Positions 17,701-25,733 of a stretch of DNA of 64,000 nucleotides are shown piece after piece. Made by a program: the position numbers and the translations under genes. This stretch comes from JAFASC01 sp034669505 (GTDB lineage: Bacteria > Pseudomonadota > Alphaproteobacteria > Rhizobiales > Beijerinckiaceae), in NCBI GenBank assembly GCA_034669505.1, contig JAXDNJ010000005.1, forward strand, positions 62,001-126,000, given 5' to 3'. Below the pieces are notes generated by a model. It saw nothing but the letters and a program-made list of their open reading frames with translations, made no database searches and was not told the origin of the DNA. The stretch's first letter is position 1, and each line of letters opens with the position of its first letter.

Positions 17701-19969
17701 CAAGCTCGATATACCGGTCGAACTTACCGGCCTGACACCCGGCGAGGAGGCCTACGTCACCGTCGCCGCGGTCGACATCGGTATCCTCAATCTCACGAAC
17801 TATGAGACGCCCGACGCGGACGAGTATTTCTTCGGCCAGCGTCAGCTCGGGAGCGAAATCCGCGATCTCTATGGATATCTGATCGACGGCATGCAGGGCG
17901 TGCGCGGCATGATCCGCTCCGGCGGCGATGCCGGCGCCGATCTCAATAGCGAGAAGCCGACGCAGGAGCCGTTGGCGCGCTATTCCGGTGTCGTGAAAGT
18001 CGACGCCCAAGGGAAGGCCAATGTCTCCTTCGACATCCCGGCCTTCAACGGCTCCGTGCGGGTCATGGCGAGCGCCTGGTCGAAGACCAAGGTCGGGCAT
18101 GCACAGCAGGACCTGGTCATTCGCGATCCCGTCGTCGCGCAGGCGACGCTGCCGCGTTTCCTGTCGCTGAACGACCAATCGCGCTTCCACGTGCAGATCG
18201 ACAATGTCGAGGGCAAGAGCGGCCGCTATGCCATCAATCTCGATCTGCACGGCCCGGTATCGGCGGCGCCCGACGCGCTGACGAAGTCCTTTTCGCTTGC
18301 TCCCGGTGCACGCACGGCAATCACGATTCCCGTGACAGCGACCGGCATCGGCCGCGCCGAGATGAATGTGCGGCTCACCGGTCCCGATGTCGACCTGAGG
18401 CAGAGCCTCGCGCTCAATGTCGATGCGGGAACGGGCGAGCTCACGCGGCGCAGCGTGCAATCGCTGGCGCCGGGCGCGAGCCTTACGATTTCCCGGGATC
18501 TCTTCGCTGATTTCCTGCCGGGCACCGGCAGGGTTTCCGTCGCGATCTCACCCGTCGGCGCGATCGAAGTGCCCGCGCTGCTGCAGGCGCTCGATCGCTA
18601 CCCCTACGGCTGTTCCGAGCAAATCGTCAGCCGCGCGCTGCCGCTTCTCTACGTCAACAAGCTTGCCTCGGCCGAGCGGCTGGCGATCGACAGCGATATT
18701 CCGGGCCGCATTCGCGACTCGATCGACAAGGTTTTGGCGCGCCAGGATTCGACCGGCGCGTTTGGGCTGTGGTCGGCGAGTTCGAGCGACGACACGTGGC
18801 TCAACGCCTTCATCACCGACTTCCTCACGCGTGCGCGCGAGGAAGGGTTCGCAGTGCCGCAAAAGGCCTTCGATCAGGCGCTGGAGCGGCTGCGTAATAT
18901 CGTCGCCAATTCGGCCGACGCGAAGGATATGGATACGTCCTCGCTCGCCTATGCGGTCTATGTGCTGGCGCGCAACGGCCGCCCTGTCATGGGCGACCTG
19001 CGCTACCTCGTGGACACGAAGCTCAACGACTTCTCCTCGCCGCTCGCACGTGCGCAACTTGCCGCCGCGCTGGCGATGCTCGGCGATAAAGCGCGCGCGG
19101 AGAAGGTCTTCGATGCCGCGGTAAAGCGCCTCGATGCCGACCGCAACAGCCGCTTCTCGCGTCCCGATTACGGTTCGCGTCTGCGCGACGGCGCTGGCCT
19201 GCTGGCACTCGCCGCCGAATCGGGCGGCGCGTCCAATGACATCCAGCTCGCGGGTTTGGTGGTCGAGACGGAACGTGCCGCGACGACCTCCACCAGCACG
19301 CAGGAAAACGCCTGGATGGTGCTTGCCGCCGAGGCCTTGGCTAAGGACGCGCAGGCGATCTCGGTGTCCATTGACGGGCAGGCGCAGTCCGGCGCGTTCT
19401 ACCGCGCCTGGAAAGCGGAGGCGCTCGATGAGCGCAACATCATCATCACCAACATGAGTCAGGCGGCGGTGCGCGTCGCGCTAACCACGCTTGGCCACCC
19501 AGTCGCGCAGGAGCCGGCGGCAAGCCGCGGTTATCAGATCGAGCGCACCTATTACAGGTTCAACGGCACGAAGGCTGATCCGGCTCAGATCAAGCAGAAC
19601 GATCGCCTGGTGGCAGTCGTGAAAGTGACGGAGAGCGAAGCCGCATACGCGCGGCTCCTGCTCGTCGATCATCTGCCGGCGGGACTTGAGATCGACAATC
19701 CCAATCTCTTCGATGGCGGTTCGACCGACGGGCTCTCGTGGCTGAAACGCGACATCGAGCCGACGCATACCGAAGCGCGCGACGATCGCTATGTCGCGAT
19801 GTTCAACCGCGATGGCAAGGACAAGGCGACGTTCTCGATCGCCTATATCGTGCGCGCGGTGACCCCCGGGCGCTACGTGCTGCCGCCGGCGTCGGTCGAG
19901 GACATGTACCGGCCCGATCGCTTCGGCCGCACCGGTTATGGGACGCTTGTCGTGCAAGAGGCGAAGTGA
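14732..19969 (+). CDS. Bacterial alpha-2-macroglobulin with thioester motif
   Basis: A 1745-residue exported protein of the bacterial alpha-2-macroglobulin family (YfhM-like). The signal peptide is MRVIARILLPVVLLLAAHLA; there is no lipobox Cys, so it is probably soluble in the periplasm rather than lipid-anchored. The region from residue 560 onward carries the MG-domain block VYRSGETVNVT...RDAK. The thioester domain holds YPYGCSEQIVSRALP, with the CxEQ cysteine at about residue 1294, so covalent trapping of attacking proteases is expected. The final 200 residues contain the IERTYYRFNGTK domain and DRFGRTGYG near the end. The TGA overlaps the GTG of pbpC, the classic A2M-PbpC pairing in which protease defence and cell-wall repair are linked. 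Confidence 0.93.
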   Translation: MRVIARILLPVVLLLAAHLAPANAQQKTYISEQLASDAVRLEAQVRKDAGAQPPRPLDQVRRDVLAAAGRNDTAAALRALSQIAAPDTKNPANWLAYARTALAVPATSTSIYQLRNQAAIASYLAYQRASTKPDEGSALAVLADIYAARQEWRPALNTYRASLASDDVPVVRATYQRLREQYGFRVLDYKVDNESAAPRACFQFSEPLARGRVDFAPYVAVSGTANGAISTEDQQLCVEGLRHGEHYSIILRQGLPSAVDEALLKPADYDVYVRDRSPQVRFTGRNYVLPRVGQEGLPVVSINTTKIAVDILRIGDRNLLSTVHSDDFLAQLGTYRLRKYADENATKIWSGTMEVASDLNRDVTTAFPVLEAVGKLEPGVYVMAARAGEQKPLGGSDDTSDDEDQKATQWFTVSDLGLTTFSGADGIHVLVRSLASAEPVEGVELRLFAKNNEILANVKTPADGHVRFDPGLARGTAGLSPGLLVATKADGDYGFLDLQQTPFDLSDRGVKGREAPHALDAFVFAERGVYRSGETVNVTTELRDAKSVAVSGLPLTLVFKRPDGVEYKRVSVPDQGLGGRAYSLSLLAGAASGTWRIEAYADPKSPKIGEASFLVEDYVPERLDMTLKPAANVARVGQPVEIAANVRYLYGAPGANLEISGDVSIKAADENGLPALKGYEAGLSDESFETVKNEIEDKVTTDAKGAAKISVPLPEVTAPKLLEAEIILRAGEAGGRAIERTVHLPILPQGGIIGVKKNFGDELGEGSVATFGVIAVGPDGQRTTRRNVSWSLYRINNDYQWYRADSRWNFERVKSSRRLADGRIDVVGGDPAKISVPVGLGTHRLDLRSSDSSDMPTSITFDVGWSGGATAQTPDLLELTLDKENYAAGEPMVMKIASRFEGKATVAIVGDAVQTIATSDLKKGDNEIRMPVGADWGAGAYAVAFAHRPLDVAAKRMPGRALGVAWFGIDENAHKLDVKLGAPEKIRPRGKLDIPVELTGLTPGEEAYVTVAAVDIGILNLTNYETPDADEYFFGQRQLGSEIRDLYGYLIDGMQGVRGMIRSGGDAGADLNSEKPTQEPLARYSGVVKVDAQGKANVSFDIPAFNGSVRVMASAWSKTKVGHAQQDLVIRDPVVAQATLPRFLSLNDQSRFHVQIDNVEGKSGRYAINLDLHGPVSAAPDALTKSFSLAPGARTAITIPVTATGIGRAEMNVRLTGPDVDLRQSLALNVDAGTGELTRRSVQSLAPGASLTISRDLFADFLPGTGRVSVAISPVGAIEVPALLQALDRYPYGCSEQIVSRALPLLYVNKLASAERLAIDSDIPGRIRDSIDKVLARQDSTGAFGLWSASSSDDTWLNAFITDFLTRAREEGFAVPQKAFDQALERLRNIVANSADAKDMDTSSLAYAVYVLARNGRPVMGDLRYLVDTKLNDFSSPLARAQLAAALAMLGDKARAEKVFDAAVKRLDADRNSRFSRPDYGSRLRDGAGLLALAAESGGASNDIQLAGLVVETERAATTSTSTQENAWMVLAAEALAKDAQAISVSIDGQAQSGAFYRAWKAEALDERNIIITNMSQAAVRVALTTLGHPVAQEPAASRGYQIERTYYRFNGTKADPAQIKQNDRLVAVVKVTESEAAYARLLLVDHLPAGLEIDNPNLFDGGSTDGLSWLKRDIEPTHTEARDDRYVAMFNRDGKDKATFSIAYIVRAVTPGRYVLPPASVEDMYRPDRFGRTGYGTLVVQEAK

Positions 19970-22038
19970 AACGAGGCGCGATCATCGGCGCGGGCCTATT
20001 GCTCGCGCTCGCCTGTCTCGGCATTCCGATCGCGTGGCTAGGTGCGACGCGTGCACTTGGTCCGCTCGATCTGGCGCAAGCCACACGCGGATCGACGATC
20101 GTCATCGATCGCAATGGCGTGCTGTTGCGGGCGTTCACGACGGAGGAGGGCCGTTGGCGCCTGCCGGTGGCGACGAGCGATGTCGATCCGCGGTTCTTTG
20201 CGCTGTTAAAATCGTACGAAGATCGTCGCTTCGACGCGCATCACGGCGTCGATTGGCGCGCGCTTGTTCGCGCCGCGCTGCAATTCGCGGGCAGCGGCCA
20301 CATCGTCTCCGGCGGCTCGACGCTGACGATGCAGGTCGCGCGGTTGATCGAGCCGCGCGAGGAGCGTTCGCTCGCCGCCAAAGCACGGCAGCTCGCCCGC
20401 GCGATGGAACTCGAGAGCCGCTTCTCCAAACGCGAAATCCTCGATATTTATCTCGCGCTCGCGCCCTATGGCGGCAATCTCGAAGGCGCGCGCGCCGCAA
20501 GCCTCGCGTATTTCGGCAAAGAGCCGAGACGGCTTTCTTTAGGTGAGGCCGCGCTTCTCGTCGCGCTGCCCCAATCGCCGGAAGTGCGTCGGCCCGATCG
20601 CGACGCGCAGGCGGCGCGTGCCGCGCGCGACCGCGTGCTCGATCGCGCCGTGGCGAACAACGTTGTCGCGCCGGCGGAAGCCGCTCTCGCTAAATCCGAA
20701 CCCGTGCCGCAGGCGCGCCGTCCATTTCCCGCGCTCGCGCCGCATGCGGCGGAAGCCGCGCTGCGCATCGCGCCCGACGCGCGCCTGCACAAGCTCACCA
20801 TCGATGCCAAGTGGCAGCAAACGCTGGAAGCGCTCGCACGCGACAGCGTGCAGCGCGTCGGCACCAAAGTGTCGGCCGCGATCCTCGTCATCGACAACGC
20901 GACCGGCGAAGTGCGCGCTCATGTCGGCGCCGCCGACTATTTTTCCGCCGAGCGCGGCGGCGCCATCGATATGAGCCGGGCGCTGCGCTCGCCGGGTTCG
21001 GCGCTGAAGCCGTTCATCTATGCGCTCGCCTTCGAGAGCGGCATCGCCCATCCCGAGACGATCCTCGATGACCGTCCCTCGCGCTGGGGCGTGTGGCAGC
21101 CGGAGAATTTCGACCTTCAGTACCAAGGCGCCGTCACGGCGCGGCGGGCGCTGCAGATGTCGCTCAATGTGCCCGCGATCGAACTCCTCGATCAGGTCGG
21201 CCCGGCGCGGTTTCTCGCGCGCCTGCGCAATGCGGGTGCGGAAATCGCGCTGTCCGGCGACAGCGCGCCAGGACTGGCGATCGGGCTTGGCGGACTCGGG
21301 ATCACGCTCAGCGGCATCGCGCGGCTCTATGCCGGCCTCGCAGGCGGCGGCGACGCGCCGCCGCTCATCGAGGAAATGGGCGTCGCGCCCAAGGGTGGAA
21401 GCCGGCCGATCGCCGAGCCGCTCGCCGCCTGGTATGTCGGCGATATCCTGCGCGGCGCGCCGCCGCCGCTGAACGCGCCGGCCGGGCGCATCGCCTACAA
21501 GACCGGCACCTCCTACGGCTATCGCGACGCGTTCGCCGTTGGCTACGATCGCCGCCACACTATCGCGGTCTGGGTCGGGCGGCCGGACAATGCTTCTGTG
21601 CCGGGCCTCATTGGCCGGCTTGTCGCCGCGCCGATCCTGTTCGACGCGTTCGCGCGGATCGGGATCGATCCGGAGCTGCCGCCAAAGCCGCGCGATGCGC
21701 TCGTTGCACGCTCGTCCACGCTGCCGCCGCCGCTGCGGCATCTGCCTCAAGATGTGCCGAAGATGCTCGCTTCCGCGAATAGCGCGCCATTGCGTATTGC
21801 ATTTCCGCCGAATGGTGCGCGTGTCGAGCTCGGCTTAAATCGGCCCGATGCGAGCTCTCTCGCATTGAAAGCGCAGGGCGGCGTGCCGCCTCTGACCTGG
21901 ATCGTCAACGGCGCGCCGGTCGCCGCGCCCGATCTCCGCCGGCAATCCAACTGGGCGCCCGATGGTACCGGCTTCGCGCGGGTGTCGGTCATCGACGCCA
22001 AGGGCGCAACGGATTCGGTGACGGTCCGGGTGGAGTAA
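19966..22038 (+). CDS. pbpC: Penicillin-binding protein 1C
   Basis: A 690-residue bifunctional peptidoglycan synthase. An N-terminal membrane anchor (IIGAGLLLALACLGIPIAWL) is followed by the GT51 glycosyltransferase domain with SYEDRRFDAHHGVDWRA (catalytic Glu about residue 85) and GGSTLTMQVARL. The transpeptidase domain has SPGSALKPFIYA (nucleophile Ser about 345), the SLN triad and KTGTSYG. The last 80 residues form the BiPBP_C Ig-like domain typical of PbpC. The GTG start overlaps the alpha-2-macroglobulin stop as GTGA, so expression is coupled. The in-frame region upstream of 19966 is a shadow of that gene. Confidence 0.96.
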   Translation: MKRGAIIGAGLLLALACLGIPIAWLGATRALGPLDLAQATRGSTIVIDRNGVLLRAFTTEEGRWRLPVATSDVDPRFFALLKSYEDRRFDAHHGVDWRALVRAALQFAGSGHIVSGGSTLTMQVARLIEPREERSLAAKARQLARAMELESRFSKREILDIYLALAPYGGNLEGARAASLAYFGKEPRRLSLGEAALLVALPQSPEVRRPDRDAQAARAARDRVLDRAVANNVVAPAEAALAKSEPVPQARRPFPALAPHAAEAALRIAPDARLHKLTIDAKWQQTLEALARDSVQRVGTKVSAAILVIDNATGEVRAHVGAADYFSAERGGAIDMSRALRSPGSALKPFIYALAFESGIAHPETILDDRPSRWGVWQPENFDLQYQGAVTARRALQMSLNVPAIELLDQVGPARFLARLRNAGAEIALSGDSAPGLAIGLGGLGITLSGIARLYAGLAGGGDAPPLIEEMGVAPKGGSRPIAEPLAAWYVGDILRGAPPPLNAPAGRIAYKTGTSYGYRDAFAVGYDRRHTIAVWVGRPDNASVPGLIGRLVAAPILFDAFARIGIDPELPPKPRDALVARSSTLPPPLRHLPQDVPKMLASANSAPLRIAFPPNGARVELGLNRPDASSLALKAQGGVPPLTWIVNGAPVAAPDLRRQSNWAPDGTGFARVSVIDAKGATDSVTVRVE

Positions 22039-22144
22039 CGGCTAGTCACGACACCGATTTGCCGCGGCTCATTCTCCTACAAAGCTCTATCCTTTCCGAG
22101 CGCCGCATGATTTTAATCTTGCGGGGATTGGTTCGGAGAATAAA

Positions 22145-23113
22145 GTGCAACTAACGCGTCGCGCATTTGCCGCCGGAATCGGACTGGCGCCGTTGATTCC
22201 GCCGCGCCGCGCCTTCGCGGATTATGGGGAACTTGCGGTTTCCGTCGCCAATCACAGCGAGCCGGAAGCATGCGCCGAAAAAGATAACGTGCAGCTCGAT
22301 TTTGTCTCGGCGCCTGTGCGCCGGATGCGGGTGCGCGCGATTCACCCAGCCTATATCGGTGCAATCACAAGGGATCGCGTCGACCCGGATTGGACTGCCT
22401 GCGATATGTCCGGCGACGCGTCGTTTCCGGCTATGGAGCGCCAGACGCGGATCTGGACAACCCCGGATTTCTGGCTCGTCGGAATTTCTTATCCGAGCTT
22501 CTGGCGCGCTCAGGACGTCCCGGTGCGCGTTGGCGACCGCGTTGAACACGGTCTTCACTTGGTGCAGCTTTGGATGCGCTATCGGAATCGCCCGGCGGAG
22601 GTGCTCGTCGTCTATCCGCGCGACGGCTATTGGCGCGCGCGGCCACTCCCGTTCGGCACTCTGGATTCGACGGCCTACGGCTCGTCCTTCCTTGCCGGGC
22701 CGGTCGAAACGGAAGGGCGGCCGCTTGTCGCAATAAATGAGATTGTGTTCGACCCAAAGACATTGAGCTTCAAGCTTGCCTTCGCGCGCGGCGGATCGGC
22801 GCGGCTCGCGTTCGCGTCCATCGACCAGAATGAAATTAAGCTCGACGTGACATATTCCGGTGCGATGCCGGATAAGCGGCCATTCGCGTCTCTGCGCTCG
22901 ATGTACACAAGCGACCACGTGGCGGATGTGGCGCGCGTCGCCTGGCGCGTCCCTGGTGCGGCGAACTGGGACGAATCGCCTGTCCTAACCTTTTCAGGCG
23001 CTCCCGCCGTCAGCGAACTCTGGGCCGGCCGACGCGCGCAATCGCGTCACAATCTTAGCGCCCCCGATATGGTTTTCAGCCACTTTGCCGGGGCGGCGGC
23101 GGAGCCCACTTAG
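22145..23113 (+). CDS. Tat-exported protein of unknown function
   Basis: A 322-residue protein whose N-terminus QLTRRAFAAGIGLAPL is a twin-arginine signal, with cleavage near RAFA. The mature part is rich in beta strands and aromatic residues (TTPDFWLVGISYPSFW, VQLWMRYRNRPAEVLVVYP, WRVPGAANWDESPVLTFSG) with no motif I can assign. Tat export suggests folding in the cytoplasm, perhaps around a cofactor, but no cofactor site is visible. The gene ends 4 bases before the DUF1624 gene, so the two probably form an operon. Confidence 0.65.
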   Translation: MQLTRRAFAAGIGLAPLIPPRRAFADYGELAVSVANHSEPEACAEKDNVQLDFVSAPVRRMRVRAIHPAYIGAITRDRVDPDWTACDMSGDASFPAMERQTRIWTTPDFWLVGISYPSFWRAQDVPVRVGDRVEHGLHLVQLWMRYRNRPAEVLVVYPRDGYWRARPLPFGTLDSTAYGSSFLAGPVETEGRPLVAINEIVFDPKTLSFKLAFARGGSARLAFASIDQNEIKLDVTYSGAMPDKRPFASLRSMYTSDHVADVARVAWRVPGAANWDESPVLTFSGAPAVSELWAGRRAQSRHNLSAPDMVFSHFAGAAAEPT

Positions 23114-23117
23114 CCGC

Positions 23118-24104
23118 GTGCTGATCCCGAAAATCCTGCGGCGCGAGCGCGCCGGCCGTATTCCACTCGTCGACGCGGCACGTGGCACGGCACTTCTCGC
23201 GATGTTCGTGTTCCACCTGACGTGGGACGTCTCTTATTTCGGCTATATCGATCCGCAATTCGTCTTGGGTCGGGCCTTTTCGATTTTTGGTGACACCATC
23301 GGATCGAGCTTTCTTGAGCTCGCCGGCTTGAGCCTCGTTCTTGCACATGCGCCGAGGTTTCGTGCGCGCCCCTATTTGCGCCACCTCACGATCATCATTG
23401 TCGCCGCGGCCGCAGTCAGCCTCGCGACATACGTTTTCATTCCCGAAGGTTTCATCTTCTTCGGCATTCTGCATTGCATCGCGCTTGCAAGTCTGATCGC
23501 GCTGCCCTTCCTATTTCTGCCGTGGTGGGCGGCAGCTTTGGTAGCCGTGCTCGCCATCGCGGCGCCGCGCCTCTTTGTCTCTCCCGCTTTCGATGTTCCG
23601 GTCTGGTGGTGGACGGGGCTGTCGACCTTCGAGCCGCGCACGAACGATTATCGGCCCATCCTGCCGTGGGTCGGCGTGCTGCTTAGCGGCGTGGCGTTGA
23701 TGAAAATCGGCGAGCGATTCGGTTTGCGCCAAATTCTCGCGCGCTGGCAGCCGCGCAATCTTTTCGCGCGGGGCGTTCTCTTCGGCGGGCGCCATAGTCT
23801 GGCGATCTATCTTGTGCATCAGCCGGTCTTCTTCGGCTTGGTTTGGCTGCTTGCCACGCTGGCGCCGCCTTCTGGCGCGTCCGCGGATGCGCGCTTCTTT
23901 TCCTCGTGCCGCGCGCAATGCGAAGGGGCGGGACAGAAGCAGCCGATATGCGGCGCCGTTTGCACCTGCGTTGCCGACGAGCTCCGGGAAGAAGGATTGT
24001 GGACGCGTGCGATCACGAATCGCCTGCAGAGCGAGGAGCGCGAGCGTCTCGGGCAGATGGCGAGGTCATGTCTGCGCGAGAAGCAGCGGCTGAGTGACGA
24101 GTAG
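23118..24104 (+). CDS. DUF1624 (heparan-alpha-glucosaminide acetyltransferase-like) membrane protein
   Basis: A polytopic membrane protein. RIPLVDAARGTALLAMFVFHLTWDVSYFGY is the hallmark start of DUF1624, related to the HGSNAT/YeiB acyltransferases, followed by about eight hydrophobic segments and GGRHSLAIYLVHQPVFFGL at the end of the domain. It may transfer an acyl group to a periplasmic glycan. An extra C-terminal tail of about 70 residues holds five clustered Cys (SCRAQC, PICGAVCTC) and a charged helix. The start is uncertain: GTG 23118 or TTG 23085, the latter overlapping the previous gene. Confidence 0.82.
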   Translation: MLIPKILRRERAGRIPLVDAARGTALLAMFVFHLTWDVSYFGYIDPQFVLGRAFSIFGDTIGSSFLELAGLSLVLAHAPRFRARPYLRHLTIIIVAAAAVSLATYVFIPEGFIFFGILHCIALASLIALPFLFLPWWAAALVAVLAIAAPRLFVSPAFDVPVWWWTGLSTFEPRTNDYRPILPWVGVLLSGVALMKIGERFGLRQILARWQPRNLFARGVLFGGRHSLAIYLVHQPVFFGLVWLLATLAPPSGASADARFFSSCRAQCEGAGQKQPICGAVCTCVADELREEGLWTRAITNRLQSEERERLGQMARSCLREKQRLSDE

Positions 24105-24172
24105 CGCAGTGCCGCAACGGAACCGTGGTGCCGGACGCCGGTTATCCGCACTCCCTTCAGCCGAGGTCACAA

Positions 24173-24367
24173 ATGCCAGCGCAAGAGCCGAATCCCGGTG
24201 GCGAGGTACCGCCGCCTGCGCCGTCGGTTATCCCCGATCCGGATCCCTCGCCTTATCCCCTCGATGCGCCGGGCGACGAGCCGTTCCCGCCATTACGCGA
24301 TCCGGACGTGATCGATCCCGGCGCGCCGGTGCCGAACCCGACCAATCCACCGAAACCGAGCTTCTGA
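24173..24367 (+). CDS. Small proline-rich protein
   Basis: 64 residues, very rich in Pro, Asp and Glu (PPPAPSVIPDPDPSPYPLD, PGAPVPNPTNPPKPSF), and probably disordered. The ATG at 24173 has GAGGT 6 bases upstream. It has no signal peptide and I do not recognise a family. Codon use agrees with its neighbours, which supports real coding, but the short length keeps this moderate. Confidence 0.5.
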   Translation: MPAQEPNPGGEVPPPAPSVIPDPDPSPYPLDAPGDEPFPPLRDPDVIDPGAPVPNPTNPPKPSF

Positions 24368-24373
24368 GAGGGA

Positions 24374-24757
24374 TTACATCCCGCTCATCGGCAGATTGTA
24401 GTAGTCGCTGACACGCTTGCCTTCCTCGGCCGACCAATCGGCGGCCGCGCCCTTGGCAAATTTCGGCGCCTTACGCAGCTGCTCCTCGGAGATGTCGAGC
24501 TCGTAGGCGTCAAGCCGCGGGTTGTAGGTTAGCCGATCCCAGGGCAGCGGGTAGAAATCGGAGCCGATCCCGAGGAACCCGCCGAAGCTCATGACGGCAT
24601 AGGCGACTTGCCCGGTCTTCTTGTCGATCATCACGCGCATGATTTCGCCGAGCGTCTCGCCGTTGGGACGGCGGACTTTCGTGCCCTCGACCTTGTCACT
24701 GGCGATGAGGCTGTGGCTCTCACGATCGGGCGTAATCGATGCGGCGGGGCTTTGCAT
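24374..24757 (-). CDS. PRC-barrel domain protein
   Basis: A 127-residue cytoplasmic protein with one PRC-barrel: IASDKVEGTKVRRPNGETLGEI, then MIDKKTGQVAYAVMSFGGFLGIGSDFYPLPWDRLTYNP. This small beta-barrel is shared with photosynthetic reaction centre H subunits and RimM; stand-alone versions in Rhizobiales are linked to stress but have no defined role. The gene converges on the proline-rich gene with 6 bases between stops. Confidence 0.88.
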   Translation of the reverse strand: MQSPAASITPDRESHSLIASDKVEGTKVRRPNGETLGEIMRVMIDKKTGQVAYAVMSFGGFLGIGSDFYPLPWDRLTYNPRLDAYELDISEEQLRKAPKFAKGAAADWSAEEGKRVSDYYNLPMSGM

Positions 24758-24832
24758 GACTGCCTCCCAGGATTGCCTTGCCTGCTCGGCTGAAAACGTG
24801 CCGCCGGACGGCGAAGTTCCCGCGGATGCTGT

Positions 24833-25717
24833 TCAGGCTGGCCGGGTGCTCGGCGCAAACACTCGGATCGCCTTCGGCAGCAGAGAAAATCGCGCCGGCG
24901 TCGCTGTCAGAATCTCACCGTCGGCATTCACCTGGCGCGGGCGGCGCGTATGGATCTCGAAATTGCGGCCGCGAACGGCGCGCACCTCCTCGAAAGCGCC
25001 ATGCTCGCCGGCGCGGAACGAGCGCGCCATCCAGGCAAGCTTCCAGACGGTATTCACCTCGAGGCTGTAGAGATCGAGACGGCCGTCGTCGATCTCAGCT
25101 GATTTCTCGACCGCGTTACCGCCGCCATAATAACGGCCGTTGCCGACGGCGACCTGAAAGGTTTTGACGCGCGCGACCTCGCCCTCGCTATAGATAAGCG
25201 CCGAGAAGGGCCGCGCCCGCGTCATCACGCGTAGCGCCGCAAGCGAGTAACTCAGCCGTCCGAAACGCCGCTTCGTCGCCGGCGACATCGCATGCGCGAG
25301 CTCGACGCTGAGGCCGATGCTCGCAACATTGAAAAAAAACTGATCGTTGACGCGGCCGATATCGATGCGCCGCTCTTCGCCCCGCGCGATGATATCGAGT
25401 GCGCTCACGGGATCGTCGGGAATGCCGAGCGTGCGCGCCAGGTCGTTTGCAGTTCCGGCGGGAACGATACCCAACGGCAGCCCGCTCTGCAGCAAACCTG
25501 GCGCGGCCGCATTCAAGGTTCCGTCGCCGCCCGCAAGGATAACGCAGTCGATTCTGTCCTTATTGTCGAGGATGGCCTGGGGAAGCGCTTCGCGCGTCTC
25601 GCATTGCGCATGCAAGGGGGTGACGCCACGTTCGGCGAGCTGATCGCGCAAGGTCGCGCAGAGCCGCTCCCCGGACCGGCTTTTCGTATTGACGACGAGC
25701 AGCGCGGTCAGGGTCAT
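24833..25717 (-). CDS. Diacylglycerol/lipid kinase family protein (YegS/DgkB-like)
   Basis: A 294-residue lipid kinase of the DAGK catalytic family. Features are ALLVVNTKSRSG at the N-terminus, the nucleotide motif VILAGGDGTLNAAAPGLL, LGIVPAGTANDLARTL, VASIGLSVEL, and the family block VAVGNGRYYGGGN. The substrate is diacylglycerol, phosphatidylglycerol or a sphingoid base. The ATG at 25717 begins exactly where the family's first strand should begin; the frame open to 26095 above it is a shadow of glgX. It lies 16 bases after glgX and is probably cotranscribed. Confidence 0.87.
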   Translation of the reverse strand: MTLTALLVVNTKSRSGERLCATLRDQLAERGVTPLHAQCETREALPQAILDNKDRIDCVILAGGDGTLNAAAPGLLQSGLPLGIVPAGTANDLARTLGIPDDPVSALDIIARGEERRIDIGRVNDQFFFNVASIGLSVELAHAMSPATKRRFGRLSYSLAALRVMTRARPFSALIYSEGEVARVKTFQVAVGNGRYYGGGNAVEKSAEIDDGRLDLYSLEVNTVWKLAWMARSFRAGEHGAFEEVRAVRGRNFEIHTRRPRQVNADGEILTATPARFSLLPKAIRVFAPSTRPA

Positions 25718-25733
25718 CCAAAGATCATGGTCT

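Noticed and set aside
17276..18460. 394-codon open frame on the minus strand inside the alpha-2-macroglobulin gene
   Set aside because: It is a shadow in a high-GC gene: composition is Arg/Asp/Gly rich, there are no motifs, and the plus-strand protein is complete across it.
20539..21750. 403-codon minus-strand open frame inside pbpC
   Set aside because: Arg-rich shadow frame; the pbpC motifs on the other strand are complete.
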